Positions 16,273 through 25,149 of a stretch of DNA of 64,000 nucleotides are shown piece after piece; within the stretch, counting starts at the first letter, position 1; every line of letters starts with the position of its first letter. The stretch is from Rhodococcus sp. 06-235-1A (lineage in GTDB: Bacteria; Actinomycetota; Actinomycetes; Mycobacteriales; Mycobacteriaceae), in assembly GCF_002258785.1 (NCBI RefSeq), contig NZ_NOYI01000011.1, positions 1 through 64,000 of the forward strand, given 5' to 3'. A program made the translations under genes and the position numbers. The notes below the pieces were generated by a model that was given only the letters and a program-made list of their open reading frames with translations, had not been told where the DNA came from and did no database searches.

Positions 16273-16971
16273 TCAGCGAAGATCAGAATAGCTTTGACGC
16301 GGACGCCGGCGGGGATCGCCAGGCTCTCCGCGGGTCGTTCGCTGCTCGGCTATCCGTTCTTTCAGACCGATCTTCGACGCCATCTGGGTGGCCCACAACA
16401 GGGCGGAGTCAGAGACCGATTCCGAGAGCTCAACGGTCAGATCCACAAGGGTGTCTTCGAGCAGTGTCTCGGCGGCTCGGTAGAGGCCCCATAGGTGGCT
16501 CAATTCCCAGCTGAGAATGAGGGGATTCCCGAACATCATGCGCTCGCACGAACGCTGAATGCGCCGGACTTGAGGGTTGCTCAGTGCTGTTGGGTCGTAC
16601 GGGTCAGCCCAGGTCGCAAGGTAGCTGCTCTGCTCGCACGTTCGCGGCAACAGCATGAGGCTGTCTGTCGCGAAAGACCAGCTCCTCGTGTCGAGAACGC
16701 GTAGCGATTGCTTGAGTGCGCGGCCCAGGGCTCGCTGACAGGTGGCGGTGTAGTCGGCAAGGGCTAGCCGATAATGCTCCAGCTGTGCCAGATCTTGCAC
16801 AGTGTGGAACTGGTCCTGCCCACGAGTGAATTCGGTGGCAACGAGCGCGGCCTCGGTGTCCCACCAACGAAACTGGGACTGACGATGGAACTGGCGGTGC
16901 CATCGTAGGTCGTCGAGCGCTCGGGCCGCGACCCCGCTGCCTGGCGCGGTGGCGGTGTCGGGGAGGCTCAT
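16273..16971 (-). CDS. Hypothetical protein, 232 residues
   Basis: I do not recognise this gene. The product is soluble and helical, rich in Arg, Trp and Leu (RWHRQFHRQSQFRWWDTEAALV; YRLALADYTATCQRALGRALKQSLRVLD; SWELSHLWGLYRAAETLLEDTLVDLTVEL). Its C-terminal tail is Arg-rich (DPRRRPRQSYSDLR). No signal peptide or membrane helix is seen. Start ATG 16971 has weak Shine-Dalgarno support. It is a single gene between the centromere-like region and the pilus operon. Confidence 0.5.
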   Translation of the reverse strand: MSLPDTATAPGSGVAARALDDLRWHRQFHRQSQFRWWDTEAALVATEFTRGQDQFHTVQDLAQLEHYRLALADYTATCQRALGRALKQSLRVLDTRSWSFATDSLMLLPRTCEQSSYLATWADPYDPTALSNPQVRRIQRSCERMMFGNPLILSWELSHLWGLYRAAETLLEDTLVDLTVELSESVSDSALLWATQMASKIGLKERIAEQRTTRGEPGDPRRRPRQSYSDLR

Positions 16972-17670
16972 CGTTCCATGGTTGCAGGTAAACGGTGGCG
17001 TGTCACCATCCCTCTGGCATCAGTTCTATGACTGTGCCCACGACCGAAGAGGAAAACGCGGTGGTCGTTCGAGCGCAGTCTCAATGGTGTTCAGTTCATA
17101 CTCATCGTCTAGCAACCCCTCATTGTCGGCCCATGAAGTTGCAGACGGGGTCGTGTCGACCTCTCATCTACCAAGTATCAGAAGGCAATCAGCGCCACAT
17201 CAAACCCAAATCAAGGGCACATGATAATTCGCTGATGCCTACACGATATTTGCATAATGTCCAGCCTGGCTTCAATGCAATGTGTGTGGGAGGAAAGAGA
17301 CAGCGTCGAGTGCAGTTGGGTTGAGGGTCAAACGACTACCAACAGAAGTTGCGGAGACCATCGCGTGCAGCACGGTCCAGGAGGGATCGGTGCTACATCG
17401 AGAACGCATCGGAACTGGACGAGTGCGAGATCGACGGCCTTGTTACCGAACTGTTATGTACCGGGTGTTGATCACCACTGTTGTTGAGGTGGAGATAGTC
17501 TTTGTCCTGGTGGGGAGGGGATGGGGTCCTCTTGCGGACGAGCACGGGGTTCGTTTTGCAAGGTTCGGATTGGATCGACGCTGTTCGCGGTGTCCGTGAG
17601 ACCCGGTATATCTCGTACGTCGCACTCAAGACTGCGACCCAGGTATACGGGGATATCGGAAGGATCGTGA
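16972..17670. other. Non-coding stretch ahead of the pilus operon
   Basis: Seven hundred bases with lower GC and no ORF showing convincing protein character on either strand. It presumably holds the promoter of the rightward pilus operon and of the leftward gene at 16273. I could not single out a convincing promoter or terminator. Confidence 0.4.
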
Positions 17671-18231
17671 GTGAGGACCGACAGCGCTGAGGGTGCGAAC
17701 GTGCCGACATCTCCGCCTGCGCGACAGTCGCTCGGGGCGGCCTTCATGCCACTGCCGCCGGCCGGATCGATGAGTGCTATGTCAGCGGAGGTGGTGCAGT
17801 TGAGTTCCAACGGGGAGGAGAAATCCTCTGGTGCAGCTGAATTGGGGCACGACGACACGATTGTGCCGTCGACAGTTCATCTTGCTGTCGGGGTTGCACA
17901 CGGTCTGGCGCAGGAGAGCAAACGGACAGGGAGAACCCACGGCGAGGTGGTCATCACTGCTATCGAGGATGTCCACAGCGATCTCGAAAGCCTTCTGTTT
18001 CCGGGAGGCAAGATCGGCGGAAGTCTGTTCCGCGCCAGGGGAGTGGGTGGGAAGCCGTCTGAGGGTAAGGCGGAGAAGAAGGGGGTCACGGTCGGGTTGT
18101 ACGCCGATGACTGGGTCATCATCGATCAACTGAAAGACCAGTTCAAGGCCCGGTCCCGCAGTCACCTCATCGGAACTGCCCTCAAAGCACATCTCGGCCT
18201 CGACGCCACGACACAAACGGAAAGTGACTGA
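17671..18231 (+). CDS. Tandem ribbon-helix-helix-like protein, pilus operon leader gene
   Basis: A 186-residue product at the head of the Tad operon, 3 bp before the CpaB-like gene. The first 55 residues are low complexity. Residues about 65-105 (TIVPSTVHLAVGVAHGLAQESKRTGRTHGEVVITAIEDV) and about 140-175 (VTVGLYADDWVIIDQLKDQ...SHLIGTALKAHL) both show the strand-helix-helix pattern of ribbon-helix-helix DNA-binding domains. It could autoregulate the operon. The start is GTG 17671 behind GAAGGA, and a GTG at 17701 is an alternative. Confidence 0.55.
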   Translation: MRTDSAEGANVPTSPPARQSLGAAFMPLPPAGSMSAMSAEVVQLSSNGEEKSSGAAELGHDDTIVPSTVHLAVGVAHGLAQESKRTGRTHGEVVITAIEDVHSDLESLLFPGGKIGGSLFRARGVGGKPSEGKAEKKGVTVGLYADDWVIIDQLKDQFKARSRSHLIGTALKAHLGLDATTQTESD

Positions 18232-18234
18232 GCT

Positions 18235-18948
18235 ATGCCCATGTTCGGCAATCTCAAAGACAAGACATCGACCGCCCCAGTGGGGGAGCCGCGCAGCGCA
18301 AAAGAGGCATCTCCTAAGCCGGGCCATGACTTCACCGAAGTCGTATCCACCACCAAAGTGCGCCGTCGACGGTCGTACTGGATCGCGGGACTCGCATTGA
18401 TGGCCGTCGCAATCGTGGGAGCGGTTTTCCTGGTAAACGCCATGCGCGCCACTACGACAATTCTGGTGCTCGCTCGCGACGTGCCACAGGGGGAGACGAT
18501 CACCACCGACGACCTCAAAACCGCAGAGGTCAACAGCGATGTGACAATCGCGACCGTTCCTGCCACAGACAAAGCATCGGTCGTGGGACAGAGCGCAGCA
18601 ATTCCGCTCCTGAGCGGATCGGCACTGAACCCATCGTCGGTCACCAACGCCGTAATCCCCAGCGGGGACAACACTTTGGTCGGCATCACCGTCGCAATCG
18701 GCAAACTTCCCGCAGAGCCACTGTTCGCAGGCGACAACGTCCGGATCGTCGACACTCCCCGAGATCAAGACGATTCCCCGGTGCAGGGTCCGGTCACCGC
18801 GAACGCACAGGTCGTTGCCGTGAAGGACATCCCCGAGACCGGACAGACGACAGTGGACGTTCTGGTCAAGAAGGACGAGGCCAGCTGGATCGCTGCCCGA
18901 GCCGCCACCAACCGCGTCGCCATCGTCCTCGACTCCCGGGAGCGCTGA
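18235..18948 (+). CDS. CpaB/RcpC-like SAF-domain pilus protein
   Basis: A 237-residue protein with a cytoplasmic N terminus, one membrane helix at about residues 45-68 (YWIAGLALMAVAIVGAVFLVN), and an external SAF domain (VLVLARDVPQGETITTDDLKTAEV near 75-100, then LLSGSALNPSSV). In Tad pilus systems CpaB/RcpC sits at the membrane and assists assembly. Actinobacteria lack the outer-membrane secretin it contacts in Gram-negatives. It is flanked by the RHH-like gene and the TadZ-like gene with gaps of 3 bp each. Confidence 0.75.
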   Translation: MPMFGNLKDKTSTAPVGEPRSAKEASPKPGHDFTEVVSTTKVRRRRSYWIAGLALMAVAIVGAVFLVNAMRATTTILVLARDVPQGETITTDDLKTAEVNSDVTIATVPATDKASVVGQSAAIPLLSGSALNPSSVTNAVIPSGDNTLVGITVAIGKLPAEPLFAGDNVRIVDTPRDQDDSPVQGPVTANAQVVAVKDIPETGQTTVDVLVKKDEASWIAARAATNRVAIVLDSRER

Positions 18949-18951
18949 GCC

Positions 18952-19776
18952 ATGCTCGTCACCCTGACCTCGATCTCCGGCTCGCCAGGCGTCTCGACGA
19001 CCGGCCTGGGCATCGCTCTCACCGCAGACTCCCGCAAGCTGCTGTACATCGAGGTCGATCCGATCGGATCGTCCCCGACGCTGGCCGGGTACTTTCACGC
19101 GCGCCGCCGGCACGACCGATCGATCATCCAACTGGTCGAGCCGAACAGGCACGGCCGAATCGGCCCAGCCTTCCAGCACCAAATAGTTAGAATCGGGCCG
19201 TTCGATCCAGAGGAGCCGACCAAGGCGCAAGGATGGTTCGTCCCTGGCCTGGTCAATGCAGCTCAAACGGAATCGATGAAGTCGACGTGGGGCCCGTTGG
19301 GGGCACATCTGGCGTTGTTGTCGAAACAGGGCGGCGGTGACCTGCTCGTCGACGCCGGTCGCCTCAATCTACGGTCCGGACATCAAGACCTGATCCGTCA
19401 CAGTGACGTTATCGCCATAATGCTCAGACCGACCAGGACCGCAGTGGCAGCGGTTCGTGCTGGCTTGGGCCCACTACAGCAGCATCTGGAGAATACGAAG
19501 TCACCGGCCAGCATCGGCCTCATTGTCAGGGGTACCGAGCCCTACAGCGCAGCCGAAACCGCCGCGGCGACCGGTCTCGACGTCATCGCAGTCCTTCCCG
19601 AATCACCGGTACACGCGCAAGTTTTTTCCGAAGGTGCCTCGCTCAGTAAATGGCGGCGACGTCGATCAAGCTATCTACGCGCAATCGACGGAACCTGGCA
19701 AAAGATCGAGCGCTTCCACGAAACGCACCAGCCCGTATGGATCGCCAACTCGCCATACAGCTCACAGCCCGCGTAA
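18952..19776 (+). CDS. tadZ: TadZ/CpaE-like pilus localisation ATPase
   Basis: A 274-residue ParA/MinD-superfamily protein. The N terminus reads LTSISGSPGVSTTGLG, a degenerate deviant Walker A in which the usual Lys-Gly-Gly is lost, followed by IEVDPIGSSPTLAGYF and DLLVDAGRLNL (Walker B-like). TadZ proteins position the pilus machine at the cell pole and often have weakened ATPase motifs. Placement immediately before the TadA ATPase supports the call. Confidence 0.7.
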   Translation: MLVTLTSISGSPGVSTTGLGIALTADSRKLLYIEVDPIGSSPTLAGYFHARRRHDRSIIQLVEPNRHGRIGPAFQHQIVRIGPFDPEEPTKAQGWFVPGLVNAAQTESMKSTWGPLGAHLALLSKQGGGDLLVDAGRLNLRSGHQDLIRHSDVIAIMLRPTRTAVAAVRAGLGPLQQHLENTKSPASIGLIVRGTEPYSAAETAAATGLDVIAVLPESPVHAQVFSEGASLSKWRRRRSSYLRAIDGTWQKIERFHETHQPVWIANSPYSSQPA

Positions 19777-19808
19777 CGAGCCGACAAGGCCAAAGGGAGA
19801 ACACCCGC

Positions 19809-21437
19809 ATGACCAACAACGCCCCCGACTTCGACTACGACGAGCGACCAGCCCTACCCGACCTACCGATGTTTGCCGCCGATCCGATCATCCTCGACGA
19901 TGGCGACAACGAGATAACTCGTTACAGGAGCGGGCAATACGGCTCCTCATCTGCAGGTCTGCTCGCCGCGGCCGGCAAGGACGGTCGCCACTCCCACCCG
20001 GAACCCGAGCGACTCGAGACGGTCCCGTTCACATCGCCATCACCATTTCCAGCTGAGCGGTCGGACGTCGCGAGGACCAACCACCAATTGGTCAAGCAGC
20101 TGACCAAAGAAGCATCCGAAATCCTCTCTCTCCGTAAGACCCAACGAGCAGATCAGGCCCTCAACCCTGAGCTGGGCGTCACTGCCATGACCCCGGACGA
20201 GGAGCGTGAGTCGGGCAGGCAGATCGTCATAGATCTCGTCAGCAAAGAAGTGCAGTCCGCGATCGACACCGGTCACGAACAGCTGAGCGTCCAAGAGGAA
20301 CAGACGCTGGTCAAAGCGGTCTTCGACACGCTGTTCGGACTCGGCCCACTTCAGCCGCTCGTCGACGACCCGAACGTCGAGAATATCCTCATCAACGGCG
20401 ACAGCGTCATTGTGATGTACCCCGACGGGAGTCTGCAGACACGACCGCCGATCGCGGACAGCGACGAAGAGCTCTACGACTGGCTCACCAACCTCGCGCA
20501 GCGCGCACCCGGTGGTGGACGACCGTTCTCGCAGGTCAACCCCAACCTCCGCCTCAATCTGCCCGGCGACATCCGCTTGTCCGCGATGGGCTACTCGGTC
20601 CGCCATCCCAGTATCGCCATCCGCATGCACCGCCACAAGGATGTGACCATCGACAAGATGGTCGAAATGGGTGTTATGCCCCAACTGTTGTCCGAGATCC
20701 TCAGCGCCGCAGTCATCGGTGGTGCCTCCATCGTGATCTCCGGGCCCATGGGATCAGGCAAAACAACCAACCTTCGTGCGCTCGCCAACTGCCTTCCCCT
20801 GCAAACACGGATCGGCACAGCAGAGACAGAGTACGAACTGTTCCTCGACAAACTCGACGGTCGCAGACCGTATGTCGTTGCAGCCGAGGCAATCACCGGC
20901 GGCGGCGAACGAAACGAGCTGACCGGAGCGCTACGCGGCGCGACGACGCTGTCCGACATCCTTTACCAGTTCGTGCGAATGCAGCTCGACCGTGTCATCG
21001 TCGGAGAGGTCGCCGGCGGCGAGATCATCGACATGTTCAAAGCAATGCAGATGGCCAAAGGCTCCCTGAGTACCACGCACGCCGAACATGCCGCCGGCGC
21101 GATCGACCGACTCGTCACCTGCGCCCTCGAAGCAGGAGTGCCGGTCGAGTACGCCTACCGCCAAGTGGCACACCACATCAATCTGATCATTCAGCTGCAG
21201 ACGGACTACGAATTCACCGACACCGGCGAGAGGCGTCAGGTCCGATTCGTCAGCGAGGTCATCCATATCGAGGCCGGCGAAAACGCCATGCCCGCAGTAA
21301 CCAAAATTTACGAAGGAAAGCCGGGCGGCACTGGCGAATACGGAACTCTGCCCCCAGCTTTGCTCCGCAAGCTCTACGCAGGCGGTTTCAGCCCGAACCA
21401 AATCCCCATCAACACGATCACAGGTGGTGGGCTCTGA
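19809..21437 (+). CDS. tadA: TadA/CpaF secretion ATPase
   Basis: A 542-residue type II/IV secretion ATPase of the CpaF/TadA family that powers pilin extrusion. Residues 1-100 are a variable leader. The N-terminal domain includes FGLGPLQPLVDDPNVENILING, followed by FSQVNPNLRLNLPG. Walker A GPMGSGKTT is at about residues 312-320. VIVGEVAGGEIIDMFKAMQMAKGSL (usually GEVRGGE) carries Walker B, and STTHAEHA is the His box. Arg in GEVRGGE is replaced by Ala here. The start ATG 19809 follows AAAGGGAG; a longer ORF start at 19650 overlaps tadZ. Confidence 0.9.
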   Translation: MTNNAPDFDYDERPALPDLPMFAADPIILDDGDNEITRYRSGQYGSSSAGLLAAAGKDGRHSHPEPERLETVPFTSPSPFPAERSDVARTNHQLVKQLTKEASEILSLRKTQRADQALNPELGVTAMTPDEERESGRQIVIDLVSKEVQSAIDTGHEQLSVQEEQTLVKAVFDTLFGLGPLQPLVDDPNVENILINGDSVIVMYPDGSLQTRPPIADSDEELYDWLTNLAQRAPGGGRPFSQVNPNLRLNLPGDIRLSAMGYSVRHPSIAIRMHRHKDVTIDKMVEMGVMPQLLSEILSAAVIGGASIVISGPMGSGKTTNLRALANCLPLQTRIGTAETEYELFLDKLDGRRPYVVAAEAITGGGERNELTGALRGATTLSDILYQFVRMQLDRVIVGEVAGGEIIDMFKAMQMAKGSLSTTHAEHAAGAIDRLVTCALEAGVPVEYAYRQVAHHINLIIQLQTDYEFTDTGERRQVRFVSEVIHIEAGENAMPAVTKIYEGKPGGTGEYGTLPPALLRKLYAGGFSPNQIPINTITGGGL

Positions 21438-22315
21438 TGTACACGTTCACGGCCGTCGGTATCGTCCTTGTCTTTGCCGCCGGGATATGGTTCTTTGCCA
21501 ACGGAATTCGCGATCGCCGCGACCCGACTGCGCCGACACGCCACCGCACCTCACGTGCGCGAATTCCCCGGCGGACAAAATTACTCCTCGCCATCGGAAC
21601 TGCCGCCGGCCTTGCTGCATGGCTCCTCAGCGGATGGTTCGTACTCTTCCCCATCATTCCGATCGCAGCAGTAGGCGTCCCCTACCTACTCGGGTCATCC
21701 GCCGCCGCCGACGACATCGAACGCCTCAATGCCCTCGAAGAATGGGTGCGCAACCTGACCGGAGTGCTCGCAGCAGGATCCGGCCTCGAACAGGCCATCA
21801 TCGCAACGCACAGGGGAATGCCTCAAGCATTGCGTCCGGAAATCACCAGCCTCATCACGCGCCTGCGTGGCAATGTGTCGATCGACGAAGCGTTGCTTCG
21901 GTTCGCAGACGATCTCGACGATTCCACCGGCGACTACGTGGTCGGTGCACTGCGGCAGGCAGCTCGCCTGCGCGGCTCCGGGCTCACCGCAGCCTTGAAG
22001 CGACTTTCGGAATCGGTGGCAGAGAACGTGCGCAACCGCAGAACGGCCGAAGCGGAACGGCAAGGGCCCCGCACGACCGCTCGCGGGGTCACCGTCATCA
22101 CCGTCGTTGTCATCGTTGGGTTGTTCCTGTTCACCAACTACATGGACCCGTACAAACAGCCCCTCCTCCAGCCCGTTCTGTTCCTCGAATTCATCGGTTT
22201 CGGCCTGGTGCTCGGGTGGATGAAGCGATACACCTTGCCAGTGAAATACCCCAGGTTCATCGGCACCAAGGACCGCGACGCAGCAAACACCGCACGTGAG
22301 AGGAGCGCAGTATGA
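21437..22315 (+). CDS. tadB: TadB-like pilus inner-membrane protein
   Basis: A 292-residue T2SSF-type membrane platform protein. Two N-terminal helices (residues 1-22 and about 48-85) and two C-terminal helices (around 215-232 and 240-262) flank the cytoplasmic T2SSF domain (LEEWVRNLTGVLAAGSGLEQAI). The ATG overlaps the tadA stop by one base (TGATG). It pairs with TadC below. Confidence 0.82.
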   Translation: MYTFTAVGIVLVFAAGIWFFANGIRDRRDPTAPTRHRTSRARIPRRTKLLLAIGTAAGLAAWLLSGWFVLFPIIPIAAVGVPYLLGSSAAADDIERLNALEEWVRNLTGVLAAGSGLEQAIIATHRGMPQALRPEITSLITRLRGNVSIDEALLRFADDLDDSTGDYVVGALRQAARLRGSGLTAALKRLSESVAENVRNRRTAEAERQGPRTTARGVTVITVVVIVGLFLFTNYMDPYKQPLLQPVLFLEFIGFGLVLGWMKRYTLPVKYPRFIGTKDRDAANTARERSAV

Positions 22316-23235
22316 ACAACTTCGAGCTCTGGGCAATCGCCCTTGCCGCTCTCGCCGCTCTCGGCCTGATCCTCCTCGTTCTCCGCATACTGCCGGCCGA
22401 CCCAGCACTCGGCGATGCTATGGAACGACTGTCCGGTGCAGCCCCGGACCCGTACACCGTCGACACCCGCGGCGGTGACGACCTCACCGGTTCGGATGCC
22501 CTGTCCTACAAAGTCGGTGCCCGCTTCTACCCGCGGCTGCGATCGCAGGCATGGTTCAGGATCCCGACCGCGGACCTGGCGATCCTCCGAGAAACTCCAC
22601 AAAAGTTCATCGGAGACAAAATCCTCACCGCTGCAATAGGTCTGATCATCGCGCCGATCTCGCTCGCACTCCTGGCGCTGTTCGGCATTGCAGTGCCCCT
22701 GACTTTTCCCGTAGCCGGTTCCCTCGTCCTGGCGCTGGTGGGCTTTTTCGCGCCCGACGCCGACGTCAAGACTCGCGCCGCGAGTGCCCGACTCGAATTC
22801 ACCCGAGCATTGGCGGCGTTCATCGACTTCGTCTCGTTGAACCGCAGCGGCGGCGTCGCTGCATTCCAAAGTCTCGAACGCGCTGCCGCAGTGGGCGATA
22901 GCTGGGTGTTCCTACGCCTGGATGCCGAGCTTCAGAAGGCGTCCCTCGCCGGACAGGCACCATGGGCTGCTCTGTCCAATCTTGCAGCCGAACTGGCGCT
23001 GCCGGAGCTGGGAGATCTCGCGGACATCATGACCTATACCGGCGACCAGGGAGCGAGCGTGGCCGACACTCTTGCCGCCCGGGCCGGAGCGCTCCGCAGC
23101 GCCCTGCTCTCGAAAGAACAAGGCGAAGCAGGAGCCAAAACGAAGAAAATGGACGCACCTCTCGGCACCTTGGCCGTGCTGTTCATGATCATGCTGATCG
23201 TGCCGGCCGGAGTGAACATCATGGGCGGCGTCTAG
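22312..23235 (+). CDS. tadC: TadC-like pilus inner-membrane protein
   Basis: A 307-residue T2SSF paralogue of TadB. The N-terminal helix is LWAIALAALAALGLILLVL. A central hydrophobic pair is at about residues 103-145, a T2SSF core reads LEFTRALAAFIDFVSLNRSGGVAAFQSLERAA, and a final helix is LAVLFMIMLIVPAGVNIM. It overlaps the tadB stop by four bases (ATGA). TadB and TadC form the platform on which TadA acts. Confidence 0.82.
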   Translation: MNNFELWAIALAALAALGLILLVLRILPADPALGDAMERLSGAAPDPYTVDTRGGDDLTGSDALSYKVGARFYPRLRSQAWFRIPTADLAILRETPQKFIGDKILTAAIGLIIAPISLALLALFGIAVPLTFPVAGSLVLALVGFFAPDADVKTRAASARLEFTRALAAFIDFVSLNRSGGVAAFQSLERAAAVGDSWVFLRLDAELQKASLAGQAPWAALSNLAAELALPELGDLADIMTYTGDQGASVADTLAARAGALRSALLSKEQGEAGAKTKKMDAPLGTLAVLFMIMLIVPAGVNIMGGV

Positions 23236-23404
23236 ACCGAACAACCCGAATGCGTTGTCATTCAACGATCAACTACCAAGTTTGAGCTGTGCAAACACCG
23301 ATCCGTGCACTTCACCTGCTCGAAGTGTCCGGTCTTGGCGATAGTCTGACCGGCATCCAGAACCGTCATAACCAGGGCTTTTACATATCGAAGGGAAACG
23401 TCAC

Positions 23405-23635
23405 ATGGCAGCATCGCGCACCATCGCAAACCGGATCGCAGCGACCACCGCAACACTGTTCGCACTGGCACTGTTCTCCTACACCCGGATGACCGAGCGC
23501 GCCGGCGGACGCAAAAGCGACAAGGGCTACAGCATGGAGACCGTCGTCATCACCGCCGGCCTTGTCATCCTCGCCATCGCTATCGTCGCCGGAATCACCG
23601 TGGTTGCACAGCGCTACCTCAACCGAATCCAGTAA
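23405..23635 (+). CDS. Flp-type pilin, 76 residues
   Basis: A 76-residue candidate major pilin. After a basic leader (GGRKSDKGYSMETVVITAGLVILAI, split as GGRKSDKGYS then METVVITAGLVILAI), the prepilin-like site sits around residues 40-46 with a glutamate at the +5-type position before a hydrophobic helix. A first hydrophobic segment (TATLFALALFSY) is unusual. GGGAAA precedes ATG 23405. A 169-bp gap separates it from tadC, so it may have its own promoter to give high pilin levels. Confidence 0.75.
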   Translation: MAASRTIANRIAATTATLFALALFSYTRMTERAGGRKSDKGYSMETVVITAGLVILAIAIVAGITVVAQRYLNRIQ

Positions 23636-23673
23636 CCCCACCACTCGCCCAACGAGACAGGGGAGGACCAGCG

Positions 23674-24099
23674 TTGCTCACCGACACACATGTACCACTA
23701 CGCGAATGGCTCACCCGCATACGTCGAGACGACCGCGGCGCAGCCCTCGAAACAGTCGTGGTCTTCGGCGTCGTCCTACTGCTCTTCCTCATCGCAATCC
23801 AGGCAGCTCTCTACGCTCACGCACGGACCGTAGCGATTTCGACCGGTGAAGAAGCCCTACGACAAGCGCGATCGCAATTCGGCAGCGCTGCGGCCGGAAC
23901 AGCGGCGGGCTACGCCTTCGCATCCACCGCCGGCCCGACAACCCTTCGAGCACCCGTGATCGTCGTCAACCGAGGCTTGCGAGAAGCAACTGTCCAGATC
24001 ACCGGGCAACCCATCCGCCTCATCCCCTTCTTCTCCCTCGACATCAATGTCAGCGAGACGCTTCCCGTTGAACGAGTCACTGCCCCAGGAACCAGATGA
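23674..24099 (+). CDS. TadE-like minor pilin
   Basis: A 141-residue protein with the class III pseudopilin pattern. DDRGAALETVVVFGVVLLLFLIAIQ (in pieces DDRGAALETVVVFGV and VLLLFLIAIQ) is a TadE motif, with acidic Glu before the helix, followed by ALYAHARTVAISTGEEALRQAR. The start is TTG 23674 behind AGGGGAGGA. Two more TadE-like genes follow with 4-bp overlaps. Confidence 0.72.
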   Translation: MLTDTHVPLREWLTRIRRDDRGAALETVVVFGVVLLLFLIAIQAALYAHARTVAISTGEEALRQARSQFGSAAAGTAAGYAFASTAGPTTLRAPVIVVNRGLREATVQITGQPIRLIPFFSLDINVSETLPVERVTAPGTR

Positions 24100-24557
24100 A
24101 CACCGCGAACCAACTGCGCCAGCTGGCAGCCGCAGCCAGAGCCGACGACCGAGGATCGGCCCTGCAGACTGTCATCGTCGCCCCCGCCACACTGTTCCTG
24201 ATCGCACTGATCGTCACCTTCGGCGTTCTCGCGCAAGCGCACCAGAAAGTAGTCCACGCCGCGAACGAGGCCGCGCGTACCGCCTCGATCGCGCGAACGG
24301 CGTTCTCCGCAGCCCCGGATGCGCAAGCAGCCGCCCGAAACGACCTGGCAGCACGAGGGCTCACCTGTTCCGCTCTCAACGTCAACACCGACCTCGGCGG
24401 ATTCAGAACTCGCCCTGGCGTTACGGCTTCCGTCTCGGCCACCGTCACGTGCGTCATCTCCCTCGACGCACTCGGATTCCCGCAAGTCATGGGCTCACGG
24501 ACCATCACAGCAACCGCGACTTCACCCGTCGACACCTACCGGGAGCGCACCCGATGA
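24096..24557 (+). CDS. TadE-like minor pilin
   Basis: A 153-residue second pseudopilin with DDRGSALQTVIVAPATLFLIALIV. Gln replaces the usual Glu before the hydrophobic helix. AHQKVVHAANEAARTAS follows, the normal TadE distal helix. The C-terminal domain has two cysteines (LTCSALN, VTCVISL) that could pair outside the membrane. Start ATG overlaps the previous stop (ATGA). Confidence 0.7.
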   Translation: MNTANQLRQLAAAARADDRGSALQTVIVAPATLFLIALIVTFGVLAQAHQKVVHAANEAARTASIARTAFSAAPDAQAAARNDLAARGLTCSALNVNTDLGGFRTRPGVTASVSATVTCVISLDALGFPQVMGSRTITATATSPVDTYRERTR

Positions 24558-25021
24558 CCGAAGCACTACGCCGGGCCGTGGCCGTCTGCACACGCCGAGA
24601 CGCGCACAACGACGCTGGAACCATCGCCATGTGGAGCGTCATCACAGCTATGGCGTTGCTGATCATGATGGGTCTCGTCGTCGACGGCGGCGGCAAAGTT
24701 TACGCCAAGCAGCGCGCCGAGCAAGTCGCTGAAGAAGCAGCCCGCGGGGCAGGACAAGCCATCATCGAACCACTCGCAGTCCGCGGTACCAACGTCGTCG
24801 TCAATCCACTGACAGCCCAAGCCAAAGCCACTAAATACCTTGCCGCAGCTGAAATCCCCGGCGTCGTCGTGCAGACCGGACCGACAACACTGCTGATCAC
24901 CACCACAACGACCTATCAACCCCGTGTCCTCGGTTTGATCGGCGTCGGGCCACAGCAGATCATCGGAACAGCCACCGTCAACCTGAACCGCACCAACCTC
25001 GGAATCCCCGGCACACCATGA
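24554..25021 (+). CDS. TadG-like pilus assembly protein
   Basis: A 155-residue protein with an N-terminal basic stretch, then DAGTIAMWSVITAMALLIMMGLVVDGGGK (Tad/TadG-like N-terminal helix), followed by KQRAEQVAEEAARGAGQA. The length is short for TadG and matches the Rv3655c/3656c-type small proteins near actinobacterial pilus operons. It overlaps the neighbouring genes by four bases on each side. A longer ORF from 24047 overlaps the previous gene and is not used. Confidence 0.65.
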   Translation: MTEALRRAVAVCTRRDAHNDAGTIAMWSVITAMALLIMMGLVVDGGGKVYAKQRAEQVAEEAARGAGQAIIEPLAVRGTNVVVNPLTAQAKATKYLAAAEIPGVVVQTGPTTLLITTTTTYQPRVLGLIGVGPQQIIGTATVNLNRTNLGIPGTP

Positions 25022-25149
25022 CCAATCCACCGCAGAGCAGACGAGCCGCAGAACTCCACGAGAAGACGAAGGACGTGATTCGACAGCTCGCGGCGCAACG
25101 CTGCGCGACCCCGGCCACCCTGCAGCCATCGGAAAGGACACCCGCATGA
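25018..25149 (+). CDS. Overlapping 43-residue peptide gene
   Basis: This short ORF has ATG 25018 overlapping the TadG-like stop and its own TGA at 25147-25149 overlapping the next ATG (25146). It is therefore an exactly coupled link in the operon. The peptide is basic and hydrophilic (MTNPPQSRRAAELHEKTKDV, then IRQLAAQRCATPATLQ), with one Cys. No family is known. Tight double ATGA overlap is the main evidence that it is translated. Confidence 0.5.
   Translation: MTNPPQSRRAAELHEKTKDVIRQLAAQRCATPATLQPSERTPA

Noticed and set aside
17782..19308. 508-residue leftward ORF under the CpaB and TadZ genes
   Set aside because: It is antisense to two well-supported Tad genes, has low-complexity Asp/Gly/Arg composition and no family pattern; long antisense ORFs are expected at this GC content.
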